The notes under the pieces: model-generated
What the model saw: the letters and a program-made list of their open reading frames with translations, nothing else
Database searches by the model: none
Told to the model about the DNA's origin: nothing
Program-made: the position numbers and the translations under genes
Assembly: GCA_004431415.1 (NCBI GenBank)
Contig: QPMI01000330.1
Span: forward strand, 1-56,229
From: Cyanophora paradoxa
Lineage: Eukaryota > Glaucocystophyceae > Cyanophorales > Cyanophoraceae
DNA: 56,229 bases
Direction: 5' to 3'
In this document: positions 37,566 to 48,642 of the stretch, piece by piece
Layout: every line of letters begins with the position of its first letter
How positions within the stretch are numbered: position 1 is the first letter of the stretch

Positions 37566-40346
37566 CTAGTTGGCCGCCGCGAGGGCGGCGGCGTGCTGGG
37601 CGAGCGAGCACGCCCTGCAGCAGAGGGAGCGGGGACCGGCCTCGGTGGGGGCGGTGCACATGGCGCACTTGCCGCCCTCGGGCGGGGCCTCGTCGGAGGA
37701 GGCCGGGGAGGCGGTGCCGGAGGGCCCCGAGGAGGGCTCCGTGCAAAGGGACCTGGCCGAGGACATTGAGGCCGAGCGCTCCGTCACCACCCGCGGGGCC
37801 GGCTCCGGCGTGTCCAGCAGCTCCTGCCGCCCAGAGTCGGTCAGCGGGGGGGAGGCTGGGCGCCGGCGGGCGGGGCGCACCGGCGAGGCGTCGAAGCAGG
37901 CCTGGAGCAGGGCGTTCTCCTCCATCTGCTCCTGCTCCGTGGCGCCGGCGGCCTTGCTGGCCTGCTGGCGGTGGCGCGCCTGCTGCGGCGTGCCCGGCGC
38001 CGGCCAGAGGCCGACGGGCCCGGAGGCGTCGCAGTAGTGCGAGGGCGGCGGCGGCTGCTTCTCGACGGTGGGCGGGTGCTGGTGGCCGAACGAGCCGTTG
38101 CGGCGGCGGGCGTGGAGCTTCTGGTCGGGCGTGGCCATCGGGTCATGGTCCGGGGAGCACGGCGGCGAGACGGGGGCGCCGGGGTACACGAAGCCGGCCC
38201 GGGCGGGGTGGAAGCCGTACTGGAGCTGCTGGGGGCCCTGGGGCTGGAAGGGCGACGAGGAGACGTGCGCGTGCGCGGCGCGCATGGTGGGGGGCGAGAG
38301 CGGGTGGGCGTGCTGGTGCGCCGGCGACTGCTGCCACCCGCCCATCGGCGCCGCGTGGCACGAGGCGGGCGCCCAGTGCTCGCTGCCGTGCGGCGAGGGC
38401 GCCACGCTCGCCGGCGCCGAGTTGGCAGCGTGGCCGTTGCCCGTGTAGACGAAGAGGGGGACCTTAGGGGCCATGGGCGTGCGCGGCAGCGAGGCCGGCT
38501 TGGGCGGGGAGAAGAGCGAGAACCCGGCGTCCCTCTGCGCGTCCGGGAAGCTGAGGCCGGCCGCCTGCATTGCCGCCGCCGCCGCAGCCGCAGCGATCGT
38601 GTAGTGGTCCAGCTGCTCCTGCTGGAACCGATCCGACGGGAACCGCTCCGGCCGGCTCGGCGTCGACGGGACGGTGCCCCCGCAGGATCCATACGCCGGC
38701 GAGGCCGCCACGACCGGGCGCGCGGGGCTCTGGTTGAGAGAAAGGCTGCGCGCAGGGTCAGCGGGGGAGGGCTCCAAAGCGGCTGCGGGGCGGGGCGGGG
38801 CGGGGCGCACTTGTTGAGGGCGGCGCGGAGGAAGGGGGGCACGCCGAAGGGGTTGCGGGCGGGGGAGAAGGCGCCCTGGCCGTCCTCCCAGTTCTCCTTG
38901 CCGTCCTCGGGGTTCTCGTCCAGGAGCCCCTCCGCCTCGCTCGTGCGGGACCACGTCTGCGGGGCCGGCGTGAGATCGGGCCGCGCCAGTCGCGCCAGGC
39001 GTGCAACGCCGGAAGTCAATGTCTCACCTTCTCGGAGCTGTTCAGGCTGGCGGCCTTGCGGAAGGCGCTGGCCGCCTCGGACTTGCGGCCGATGGCGAGG
39101 AGGCAGTCGCCGAGCTTGTAGTAGAGCGACGCCCGCTGCTCCGTGATCGCGTCGTTCTCCCGGCAGAGCCACTTCTCGAGGTCCGCGTCCGTCGGGTACT
39201 GGCACGAGAGCTGCCGCCTGCGCCGCGAGTCAGCGGGCGTTCGGGAGGCTGCATCCGAGCCGCGCACATACCCGTGAATGCGGAAGGCGCCGTTGTTTCC
39301 GTCTTTGACGACCAGGCGCGCCGCTTCTTCAGAGTCGAACTGCATGATTCCGATGGCGCTGGGGGGCTTCGAGGGCGTTCCCTTCTGCGAACCGCGGAAA
39401 AAAGAGCGTCAAAAAGGAGAAAAGGAAAATTAGGTCGAGATCAAGTTCTCGCACCAGGCGGCAAAGGATCTGGGCAGTGACACAGGTGTAATCCTTGAAC
39501 ATCTTGCGCAGACCATGGCCCGTCCTGTCGCCCCGACACGTGTCACGGCATGCGGAGTGGTCGGGCTGGCGGGGAGGCGCTCACATCTTGACGGGCAGGT
39601 TGCGAACGATGACTCGTAAGCGGCGGGCAGACTGATCAGAGCCGCCGTTCATCTCGAGCTCGGCGATGCGGTCCTGGAGCAGATATGCGGCCTGCGCAAG
39701 GGCGTAAGCCAACGCGGCCTGACGACGCCGCGTAAGCGCTCACCTTGTCGTAGCATCCGACCTTGGGATAGAGATCGATCAGCACGTTCCGAGCACCTGC
39801 GTGTAGCGCGGTCAGCCGTCGCAGATCTGGGTGTGGGAGCGCCAGCGGTGATACGGGTCACGCGAGGCCGCACGCACCATTCTTGTCCTCAAGAATGTGC
39901 TCGTGTGTCTCGATCAGGTTGACCGCATGATCGAACGCGCCCTTGCGGGCGAGCAGGCTAGCGAGGTCCTGCAGAGTGCGTGCGCGTCAGCGCTGCGAAC
40001 TGGAATCGCGTGTATATGCTCTAATGACGCATTGAACCCGGAAGAGCCGATTTCCGAACGCTGCAGCCGCCGCAGATTCAAAAGAGGGGGAGCACCTTGA
40101 CGGCGCTGTCCGGGTGGTCATTGCGCTGGATCGCTAGCCTGTACAACGCGGCGGCCGTCTCAAGATCTTTCGCTGCCTCGGCCTGCGGGGCGCCCCGCGT
40201 GAGCCCCACGCCGAGGAGCGAGATGGCGCACGTCTCCGTATCCGACAGCGGTTAGACGAGTCGGGATGTGGTCGCACCTTCTTCGCCGCCCAATATGGGG
40301 TCGGCATCCCGCCCGGCACGCCCGGGGCGCCGGCGTAGGCTTCCAT
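37566..40346 (-). CDS. TPR-RRM-TPR protein with Pro/Gln-rich tail and terminal Cys cluster
   Basis: Eight or more exons give an unusual layout. Start (ATG 40344-40346): MEAYAGAPGVPGGMPTPYWA. First helical repeats: DLETAAALYRLAIQRNDHP (about 40105-40165), LASLLARKGAFDHAVNLIET (about 39910-39970) and ARNVLIDLYPKVGCYDKAAY. A split RRM (RNA-binding) fold follows: RNP2-like RLRVIVRNLPVKM (about 39595-39640), LRKMFKDYTCVTAQILCRL (about 39460-39515) and RNP1-like SAIGIMQFDSEEAARLVV (about 39310-39365). A second TPR follows, ASLYYKLGDCLLAIGRKSEA (about 39080-39140). Then come about 400 residues of Pro/Gln/His/Ser-rich low complexity, and a tail with GGKCAMC and SLCCRACSLAQ (about 37595-37670), a possible zinc site. 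It stops at TAG 37566-37568. An RNA-binding adaptor role is inferred; the RNP1 aromatics are partly replaced. Confidence 0.68.
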
Positions 40347-40865
40347 GTCCCGAATCCCGATCGGCCCTTAACTTTCAAATGTCTGGGGTACAGCTTTCAA
40401 ACAAAAGTCAGCGATCAAATTGCGATTGATGCCAGCACATGCATATGTACACGTGCACTCGCGATCGGCCCCGCGCGCGCGCTACAGCTAGCTAGCACAC
40501 TCGGCCCCGCGCGGTTGCAACTCCGTATACCGATCGCGATATCTGCAGCTGCGTTCTTGCGACCATTTGGCAAAGCTGGCTCGCAATAAATTAATAGATA
40601 GAACCTTGCGCAATTGCCGCACTATGGCGCACGCCCGCGGCCGCGTTCAGAAAGCGCCGCAGAGCTGGTACGTATACCGGTATGTATCGCGGCATCGGGC
40701 TCGGGCGGCGATGCGAGCGGGCGGCTATGCGAGCCAGCGGCAACGATCAAATTGCGATGACGTCAACAGCTGTACATGGGGCCGTGCGCTAGCGCTACCT
40801 GCATGGCTCAGCTAGCGGCTCAGGGCTGCAACTACCGGCCGCGCCTTGCAATTGCAACTAGCTCG
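40347..40865. other. Intergenic region, palindrome-rich
   Basis: This 519-base gap lies between the start of the TPR-RRM gene and the stop of the F-box gene, both on the minus strand, so it must hold the TPR-RRM promoter. It carries many self-complementary words (AGCTAGCTAGC, GCGATCGC, GATATC) and is less GC-rich than the genes. No exon or RNA gene was seen. Confidence 0.5.
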
Positions 40866-42914
40866 CTAGAGATCGAGCCGCACGCCCGCCGCGGCCTGCG
40901 GCCCAAGCTCAGAGAGAGATGGCAACTTGCCAAGCCATAATGTGGAATATGTGTAGCCAAGCACCTGAGCGGCGTGTAGGCGTCCGAGGGCGGCGCGGAC
41001 CTCTTCCGAGTGGTTCGGCGCATCCGGGCCCGGCGCGCGGTCCGAGAGGAAGACGCCGAGGCGGTGCAGGAGACGCGTGGGGGCGGAGGAGGCGAGGGCC
41101 TCCAGGGCGACAGCCGCCGGCCCCGCGGGCCAGGCCGTGCGCACGCCAATCAGGAGGCGCGTCCCCTCCCGCAGGCGCCCCGCCGCCTCGAACAGATCCG
41201 CTGCGCCCTCGATCCTCGGCCCGGGCGGGGCCGCGGGCGGGGCAAGGCGAGCGGGGGGGCGGGGGGCGGACCCGGGGCGACCCCCTCGAGCTCGCAGTCC
41301 AGTTGTACGGTCTCGAGCGTCGGGGCCCGGGCTGGCCCGGCGCGCGCGTCGCTGAGCTCGAGCGGGCCCGCGGAGGCGCACGGCGCTCGCTGGGCGGCGC
41401 ACCGAGGAGCCAGCCCAGCGTCGATGCAGTGACGCCGCAGTTCCGCATCTCCAGCCTGCCGCCTCGCGTCGGCGCGCGGGCGCCGCGGCGAGCGCCGCGG
41501 CGGGGCGCGCTCACTCCTGTACCCCGGCAAAGGCGTCGCGGGGCAGCGGGTCCGGGAGGAGGACGCGGTCGAGGAGGAGGGCGGCGGGGCCGTCGCGGGG
41601 GGGTACGCCGAGGGGCCGGAAGAGGCCGGCGAGAGCGGCGAAGGCCTCGGGGTGGCGGGCGTCGACGCCGGAGCCGCGGGGGTACACGGCGTCCTTGAAG
41701 ATAACCTCGAGGCGGCGGCAGGCGATGCCAGCGGCGGCGAGCGCGGCGGCGTCCTCGAGGATGGAGGAGGAGCCGAAGGGCCCGCCGAGGAGCCGCAGGC
41801 TGTAGACCCCGCGCAGGCTCGGGAGCCGCGGCAGCACCAGCCGCGGCTGCTTCGGGTTGCCCAGGTTCGCCCCCACGTACTCCAGCGACCCCGGCAGGTG
41901 CATCTGCATCGGAGGGAAGGAAGGACGCTCAAACGGGAGCTCGGGCCTGCGGGGGCGGGCGCGGGGCGGCGCGGCGCGCCAGAAGCTGTGAGGAGAAGTG
42001 GAGGACAGGGCCGAAGGGCCCCACGAAGGAGATGGACCGGAGGCGCGGGAGGGCGGCCGCCGTCGCCGCCTTCGCGACGAGCACACAGCACGCCGGCAGC
42101 GAGTCCGGGAGCTGCCCGTCGGGCGCTGCGGCGGCGCGTGAGAAGCGAGGGAGGCCGGAGGGAAAGGAGGAGGAGGAGGGGCTCGCGAGCCTGGGAAGCG
42201 GGCGTCGAGGTGGGCGAGGGACGGGGCGCAGGCGGCCAGCAGCGCGCGCATGGAGACGAGCAGGGGCGGCGGCTCCAGGTCTTCCTCCTCCGCGTACGAG
42301 CAGAAGACCGTCAGGCCGAGCTCCGCGAGGCCCGCGCATGCGCCCAGGGACAGGACCCGCGCAGCCTCCCTCCAGCGCAGCGCCCTCGGCGCCCGCGGCC
42401 GCGCCTCGGGCGTGTACGCGCGTCGGAACCTTTGAGGAATTAGCGTTTACACTCGAAGCTTAGGTACCCGGCCAAAGCTCCGCTCAGCGGCTCACCGCTC
42501 TTCCATCGAAACGACCGCCTCCAGCGGCGTGTCGTCAGCGATCACGCTGCGCGCGCGCGTGGCGAAAGCGAAGTGAAACGAAGCACGTGTGCGATCCGGG
42601 CGGCTCGCGCACTCGAGATCCAGGCGGAGGCTGAATGGCGGGCTCTTCGAGGCCGTGAGCCAGGCGCGACAAACAGCGCCGGCGCGCACTCGCTCTGCGA
42701 GGTTGCATGAGACCGCGCACGACCAAAGAGAAGCCCGGGGATGAGGGGGCTCTATAGCTAGGACACCTCGGACATCGAGGTGCGAGAAGCAAGAAGCGAT
42801 GAGCTCGATCGGCAAGCTGGTTGCGTGCGCATCCAGTAGGACTTCGCTGTCCCTCCTCTGCATCCGTAGCTCGTGATCCGCGTCCGGCAGGTCCTCAATG
42901 TCCCTCCTGTGCAT
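40866..42914 (-). CDS. F-box protein with leucine-rich C-terminal region
   Basis: F-box proteins tether substrates to SCF ubiquitin ligases through SKP1. The start (ATG 42912-42914) is followed by ATSLPIELIASCFSHLDVRG (about 42760-42820), the first half of an F-box. After an intron comes the second half, RAGAVCRAWLTASKSPPFSL (about 42630-42690), with the typical CRxW. Downstream exons are Leu-rich and repeat-like: LSLGACAGLAELGLTVF (about 42300-42350), LPRLRSISFVGPFGPVLHFS (about 41995-42050), LPGSLEYVGANLGNPKQPRL (about 41850-41910), LRGVYSLRLLGGPFGSSS, and near the end VALEALASSAPTRLLHRLGV. It ends QAAAGVRLDL at TAG 40866-40868. The Leu pattern suggests a degenerate LRR solenoid, though the strict LxxLxLxxN consensus is not clean. 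The substrate is unknown. Confidence 0.68.
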
Positions 42915-43291
42915 GACAACTTTGCAGGTCAGGGGGGGCAGGGTAAATCTGGGGGTACCATTGGGAAGGAAAGCTTTTCTCGTCCCGAAGACGTCTCAGC
43001 AGGGCAGCAGCCGGGGAGTGCGAAACTAGGCAGAAACAGGTTCTGGGAGCCAAGAGCGGTCGCCGCTACCGCGGCTGCTCCGAAAACCCAGACAGGTCAG
43101 TCGAGGCGCGCCTGGTGCTAGCGATGGGTCCCGCATGCTCCCCAATAGCGTTGAATGCGAGCCTAGCTCCCGCCTGGCATCCGTCGCCCTCTCGACTCCT
43201 CGTGCCTCTAGCCAAAAGCGTCGCACTAGAGCGAGCGCAGCGGGAGCGCGCCAGCGCTCTGCTGCGACCTTGCTGATGGAAATGCAAAGGT
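42915..43291. promoter_or_regulatory. Divergent intergenic region
   Basis: These 377 bases separate the start codons of the F-box gene (-) and the IQ/C2 coiled-coil gene (+), so they must contain both promoters. I saw no recognisable core motif and no coding exon. Confidence 0.45.
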
Positions 43292-46200
43292 ATGGCGGAC
43301 TACACCGGCGATTACGACCGGTCGCCGCACAGTGATGAATATGGCGGCGGGGACTCATCCCGCTTCTTCACGGTGCTGGAGTCCGCGCGGATGAGGAGAG
43401 CGAACGCGGAGGCGCCCTCGAGTGCGCGAACGTGCCCGCGAGCTGCAAGTGCCGGCAGCTAACGGGCGCCGGTCGCGCCGGCGCAGGTCCCTACGGGTCG
43501 GCATCCGGGAACATGCCGAGGCCGCCGTCGCGGCCGGGATCGGCCCAGCCGCGGCCGCCGTCGCGAGGACGCTCGCGGCCGGTGTCCGCACAGGTCCGCG
43601 GGCTCCCCGTGCGGGCGAGGCCGCCCTCGGCGGGCCCGGCGCGGCGCCCGCCCTCGGCGGGGCCGTCGCGGCGCCCGCACCACAACGACCCCGAGTCGCT
43701 GCTGGAGTCGATGGAGCGGCTCGAGCGGCAGCTCAAGTCCGTCGAGCGCGAGCACCTGCTGCTCAAAGCGGAGTGCATGCAGGCCGAGTACGAGAACCAG
43801 CGCAAGGAGCGGCAGATCGACGACCTTCTGGACACGCAGGCGCGCATGTTCGCCAGCAAGCAGGCCACGCAAGTCCGCGCCGACACGAATGTGCGCGGGA
43901 ACGCCCGCCCGCCCTCCTCCCTCCCTCGCAAGTTGGGCGGGCGAGCTCTGACTCTTCGCTGCGCAGGCGCTGCGGGAGACGAAGGCGGAGGTGAAGCACC
44001 TGGAGGCGATCCTGGCGGAGAAGGAGGACACGCTGCAGGGGATGCGGGAGGACATGAAGCCGACGCGCGTGGCCGTGCTCGAGCTCGAGGTCCAGGGTCT
44101 CTTCGACGACTCCCGCCGCCTCGCCAAGCTCGTGCGCCCCGCCGCCCTGCCCGGCCCCGAGCCCTCCCGCCCCGAGCGCCCGTCAAAGAAGAAGATAAAT
44201 GCAAGGCCAACAGCCAGCTAGCTAGCGAGGGCGCGGCGGCCGGCGATAGCGAGCTGAGGGGGCGGGGGCAGGTGGAGATGAACGCGAAGCTGGCGCCGGA
44301 GGTGGCGCAGACGGCGGAGGCGCGCATCCGCGACATGGAGTCCTTCTCCTACCTCCGCCTCAAGCTCGACAACCGCGCCCTCAGGTGCGCGAAGCGGAGT
44401 GGGCCCTGCCGGGTGGGGCGGGGCGGCGCGCCTGTGCGTGGCTGAGCGGGGCGGGGGCGCAGGCAGGAGAACCGGACGATCGCGGCGGAGATCCAGGGCC
44501 TCTCCGCCGAGATCACCCGCGTGCGCCGCCCCGCCTTGCCGCTCCACTTTGAGGCCGGGGCCGACGCGGGGGCGGCGCCGGCGCAGGCCAAGGAGGACCT
44601 GGCGCGCACGCTGGAGGGGATCTCGGGCGAGCAGCGCCGGGCGGACGCGCAGGCGCGCGCCGAGGCCGAGGCGCAGGAGCGCGCCCGCCGCGAGGCCGTC
44701 CGCGCGGAGCTCCGCCGCAAGGCCGCCGCCACCCGGTCCGCTGCGCTGCCCGGTCGCTTCGGCTCGCGCCGGGGGCGCTGAGGTCCGCGTGGCAGCATCG
44801 GGGCGGCCTTCCGGATGTGGTCGGTGCGGACGCGGTACCTGAGGCAGCGGGACGAGCGGCGGAGGGCGGAGGAGGCGCGCCGCAAGGCGGCCGAGGATGC
44901 GCGCCGCAAGGCCGAAGAGGACAAGCGCAAGGCGGAGGAGGCGGCGCGCCGCAAGGCCGAGGAGGAGGCCGCCCGCAAGGGCGCCGAGGAGGAGGCGAAG
45001 CGGAGGGCAGACGAGGAGGCCGCCAAGAAGCGCGCCGAGGAGGAGGCCAAGCGCAAGGCCGAGGAGGAGGAGGCGAAGCGCAAGGCGGCCGAGGAGGAGG
45101 CGAAGCGCAAGGCTGAGGAGGAAGCCAAGAAGAAGGCGGAGGAGGAGGCGGCCAAGAAGCGCGCGGAGGAGGAGGCGGCGAAGCAGAAGGCGGAGGCGGA
45201 GGCGGAGGCGAAGCGCAAGGCGGAGGAGGAGGCGGCGGCGGCGAAGAAGAAGGCGGAGGAGGAGGCGGCCAAGAAGGCGGACAAGGAGGAGGAGAAGTAC
45301 GAGGACGACTTCGAGGCCCCCGCCCCCGCGCCCGCCGCCGTGCGCCCCGACCCGCGCCGCCCCGCTGCACCCCCGCCGCCCCCGCCGCCGCCGACGGAGC
45401 CGCGCGCGCGTGCAGGAGGCGCCGAGGCCAAAGCTGCCGGCCGGCACGCCGCCGATGAAGGCGGGAGAGGCAGTAACCGTCGCGGTCGTGGCGGGCCGGT
45501 CGCTGGTGGCGAAGCAGTCGGACGGCAAGTCGCACCCGTACGTGATGGTCTACGCCGGCCGCAACATGGCGCCCATCGGCGAGAAGCCGATCCGGGAGAA
45601 CGAGGGGGCGGTGGCGCTGGGCGAGTCGAAGCCGAAGTACACGACGCTGGACCCGGAGTGGGGCTACGAGGAGGCGGAGGCGTACGTGGCGCAGGCGCCG
45701 GCGGAGGAGGTGCTGGTCGTGGAGGTCTGGTGCTGGGCCCGCTTCCTCGCCCCCAAGTACATGGGCGAGGTCCGCGTCCGCCTCGACGAGCTCGGCTCGG
45801 GGGCCGCGCTCGAGGGCTGGTTCCCCATGGAGACCTCCCGCCCCCTCGCCACCAAGCCCGAGGACCTGGCGAAGAGCGCACTGCACCTGAGGCTCACGGC
45901 GGGCCCGCCGCCGCCCAAGAAGGAGGAGCCGGCGCCCGCGCCCGAGCCCGAGCCGCCCAAGGAGCCGCCCAAGGAGGAGCCGCCGCAGCCGGCGGCGCCA
46001 GCGCCGGCGGTGGACCCCGACGAGGAGCTGCGGAAGATGGAGGAGGAGCTGCGGCGGCAGGAGGAGGAGCTTGCCGCGCAGGAGGCGGAGCTGCAGGAGC
46101 AGGAGGAGGCGATGCGGCAGGAGGAGCTCGAGCTGAAGCTGCGCGAGGAGCAGACGCGCTCGATCAAGGAGCAGCAGGAGCGCGAGGAGTCGATCCTGCG

Positions 46201-47622
46201 GCTGCGCGAGGAGCGCGTCAAGAAGTTCGACCGCATCGTGATGGCCTGCGTGCGGGCGCAGGCCTTCGTGCGCGGCTGGCGCACGCGGCGAAAGCTGCGC
46301 GCCGAGGGCAAGAGCGTCAAGGTGCCCAAGGCCGCGGAGGGGGAGCCGGCCAAGCCGTCGGAGCCGGCCCCCGCGGCGGCGGCGGCGGACGAGTCGTTCA
46401 AGCGGCGCGAGGAGGAGATCCGCAAGCAGGAGGAGGAGATGCGGCAGCAGGAGGAGGAGATGAAGCGGATGGAGGAGGAGCTGCGGCGGCAGGAGGAGGA
46501 GCTCGCCGCGCAGGAGGCGGAGCTGCAGGCGCAGGAGGAGCAGCAGCGGCAGGAGGAGCTCGAGCTGAAGCTGCGCGAGGAGAAGGAGCGGGCGGCGCGG
46601 GAGGAGGCGCAGCGGCAGGAGGACATCCTGCGGCTGCGCCGCGAGCGCATCGTCCGCTTCGAGCGCTTCGTCATGGCCTGCGTCCGTTCCCAGGTCCGAC
46701 CGGCCGGCCCAAGCCGAGCGGGCGCCGCTTTGCGTTCGGCTCACCGGGGCGGACGGGGGGCGCACAGGCGTACTTCCGGGGCTTCAAGGCGCGGCGGAAG
46801 CTGCGGCTGGAGGAGGCGTCGCGGCGGCGGATGGAGGCGCTGAGCAACGCCCCCGACGAGGCGGAGCTGAAGCGGGCGCTGGAGGAGCGCCAGCGCGCCC
46901 TCGACGCCGCCGCCGAGGCCGAGAGGGAGGCCGCCAGGCCCGAGGCGGCGAAGCCCGAGGCCGAGAAGCCGGCACCGGCGCCCGCGCCCGCGGCGGGCGG
47001 CCCGACCCCCGAGGAGCTCGAGGAGATGCGCCGGCAGGAGGAGGAGGTGCGCGCGCCCGCCCGCCCCGCCGGCGGCCGGGGCGTGTGGGGAGCCGATGTG
47101 AGCGGGGCGGGGCGGGGCGGGGCAGGTGCGGAGGATGGAGGAGGAGATGCGCAGGATGGAGGAGGAGCTCGCCGCGCAGGAGGCCGAGCTCCAGGCCCAG
47201 CAGGAGGCCGTGCGCGCCGACGAGGCCGCCCTCAAGCTCCACGAGGAGGAGGCCCGCGTCCGCCGCGAGGAGACGGAGCGCCAGGCCGAGATCCTGCGCC
47301 TCCGCGAGGAGCGCGTCAAGAAGTTCGACCGCTTCATGATGGCCTGCATCCGCATCCAGGTGCCGCCACCCCACCGCAATCTCTTGCGAGGCGCGGCGGG
47401 CTGAGCTGGCGCCCGCCCGCCCGCCCGCAGGCGCTGTACCGGGGGTACACGACGCGGAAGCGGCTGGCGGGCAAGGCGGCGGCGACGCGGCGGGCGGAGG
47501 CGCTGACGAACGCGCCGGACGCCGGCTCGCTGGCGAAGCTGCAGGAGGAGGCGCGCCTCGCGCAGGAGAAGTACGACGCCGTGCTCAAGGAGGAGATGGA
47601 GGCCGAGGCCAAGGGGGCGTAG
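43292..47622 (+). CDS. Coiled-coil, C2 and IQ-motif protein
   Basis: The start (ATG 43292) opens MADYTGDYDRSPHSDEYGG, then a Pro/Arg/Ser-rich stretch. Coiled coil follows: ESLLESMERLERQLKSVERE (about 43695-43755), KHLEAILAEKEDTLQGMRED (about 43997-44056) and NAKLAPEVAQTAEARIRDME (about 44281-44340). An IQ-like AAFRMWSVRTRYLRQ (about 44808-44850) leads into a long Glu/Lys/Ala/Arg helix (44860-45300). A C2 domain lies at about 45455-45890 (AGEAVTVAVVAGRSLVAKQS; SHPYVMVYAGRN; EVLVVEVWCWARFLAPKYMG). It is followed by three Glu-rich helix plus IQ units: RIVMACVRAQAFVRGWRTRR (about 46230-46290), FRGFKARRKLRLEE (about 46773-46815) and YRGYTTRKRLAG (about 47438-47475). It stops at TAG 47620-47622. 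IQ motifs bind calmodulin and C2 binds membranes or Ca2+. IQCE-like ciliary proteins are the nearest idea, without proof. Confidence 0.72.
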
Positions 47623-48642
47623 CCGCCGCCCCCGCTGCCGCTGCCGGCGGCGGCATGTGGGTAGATGTCGAGGCTAGCTGGCTAGGTCAGGCGGTCAGCC
47701 CCATCCGTGCGCCTTCTTTCAAGTTGACAGCAGCGACTGGCCGCCGCACACGCGCGGGCACCGAGGCTGCCCTGGGGTTCTCGAGCTTGCAATTGCGAGT
47801 AGCATGCATGCAGCCTAATCTAGCCTGGACACGGCCCGGCGGCCCGACGAGCAGATCTAGATCGTTCAGATGCGCCCGCGCGCAATCTCGAATCTCGATC
47901 GCCCGGGCCGCGCAGCGGCAGACCGTCGGACTCGGAAGCCTCGAGGAACATTCGTCTGCGCGCGTACGGGTACCCGGCCATCAGGATCCCTTCCGAGTTC
48001 GAGTTCGTCACATGATCGAGATTCGAGATCCTGGCCTGTCGACGTCATCCCGTCAGGCGCCGGCCCGCGGCGTCCAGATCTCATCGTGATATCGATCGCT
48101 TCTCGAGCTCATCGCGCCAGCAGATCTCAGCTGCAGCGACCTTTATATAGCTAGAACTCGCTCCCACCGCATTGCGCGCGAGAATTCGCGGCGTCGATCG
48201 ACGTGGACAACGCTAACTAGCCGCTGAGCGCACGGTGCGTGAATCTCACATGCATGCTCATCGCGATCGCCTCTCATCGCCAGCAGATCGATATCTCAGC
48301 TGCAGCGAGTCCGCCGCATTGCTCCGACGTCGACCTAGAGCCGCTGAGCGCGGTGCGTGATAGCCTAGCGAGTTGACGTCCGACTGTCGGCCTTACGCGT
48401 TAAACCGTTAACGTTGAACGTTGCGATCGCGCTCTCAGATCTCTAGAGTCTAGGCTCCTTGCCCAAACAGCTGCAGGTGCTCCGATATTGATCCCGTGAT
48501 CATGATCATGATCCGGCGCGCTAGCGCTTCTAATCGGATTCGCATGACAGAAATCGAACGATCGCGGCCGTATACAATCTATCTGGTACGCGAGACCGAT
48601 GTCTGCAACTGATTATAATGTCGTACGATCGATCGCGATACT
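47623..48642. other. 1-kb intergenic region dense in short palindromes
   Basis: After the IQ/C2 stop there is about 1 kb without a convincing exon. It is dominated by short self-complementary words: CGATCGAT, GATCATGATC, GCTAGCGC, GTTAACGTT, AGATCT. The local motif CAGATC...TCAGCTGCAGCGA occurs at about 48120-48140 and again at 48284-48308. The palindrome-rich style is shared with other gaps in the window. Confidence 0.55.
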
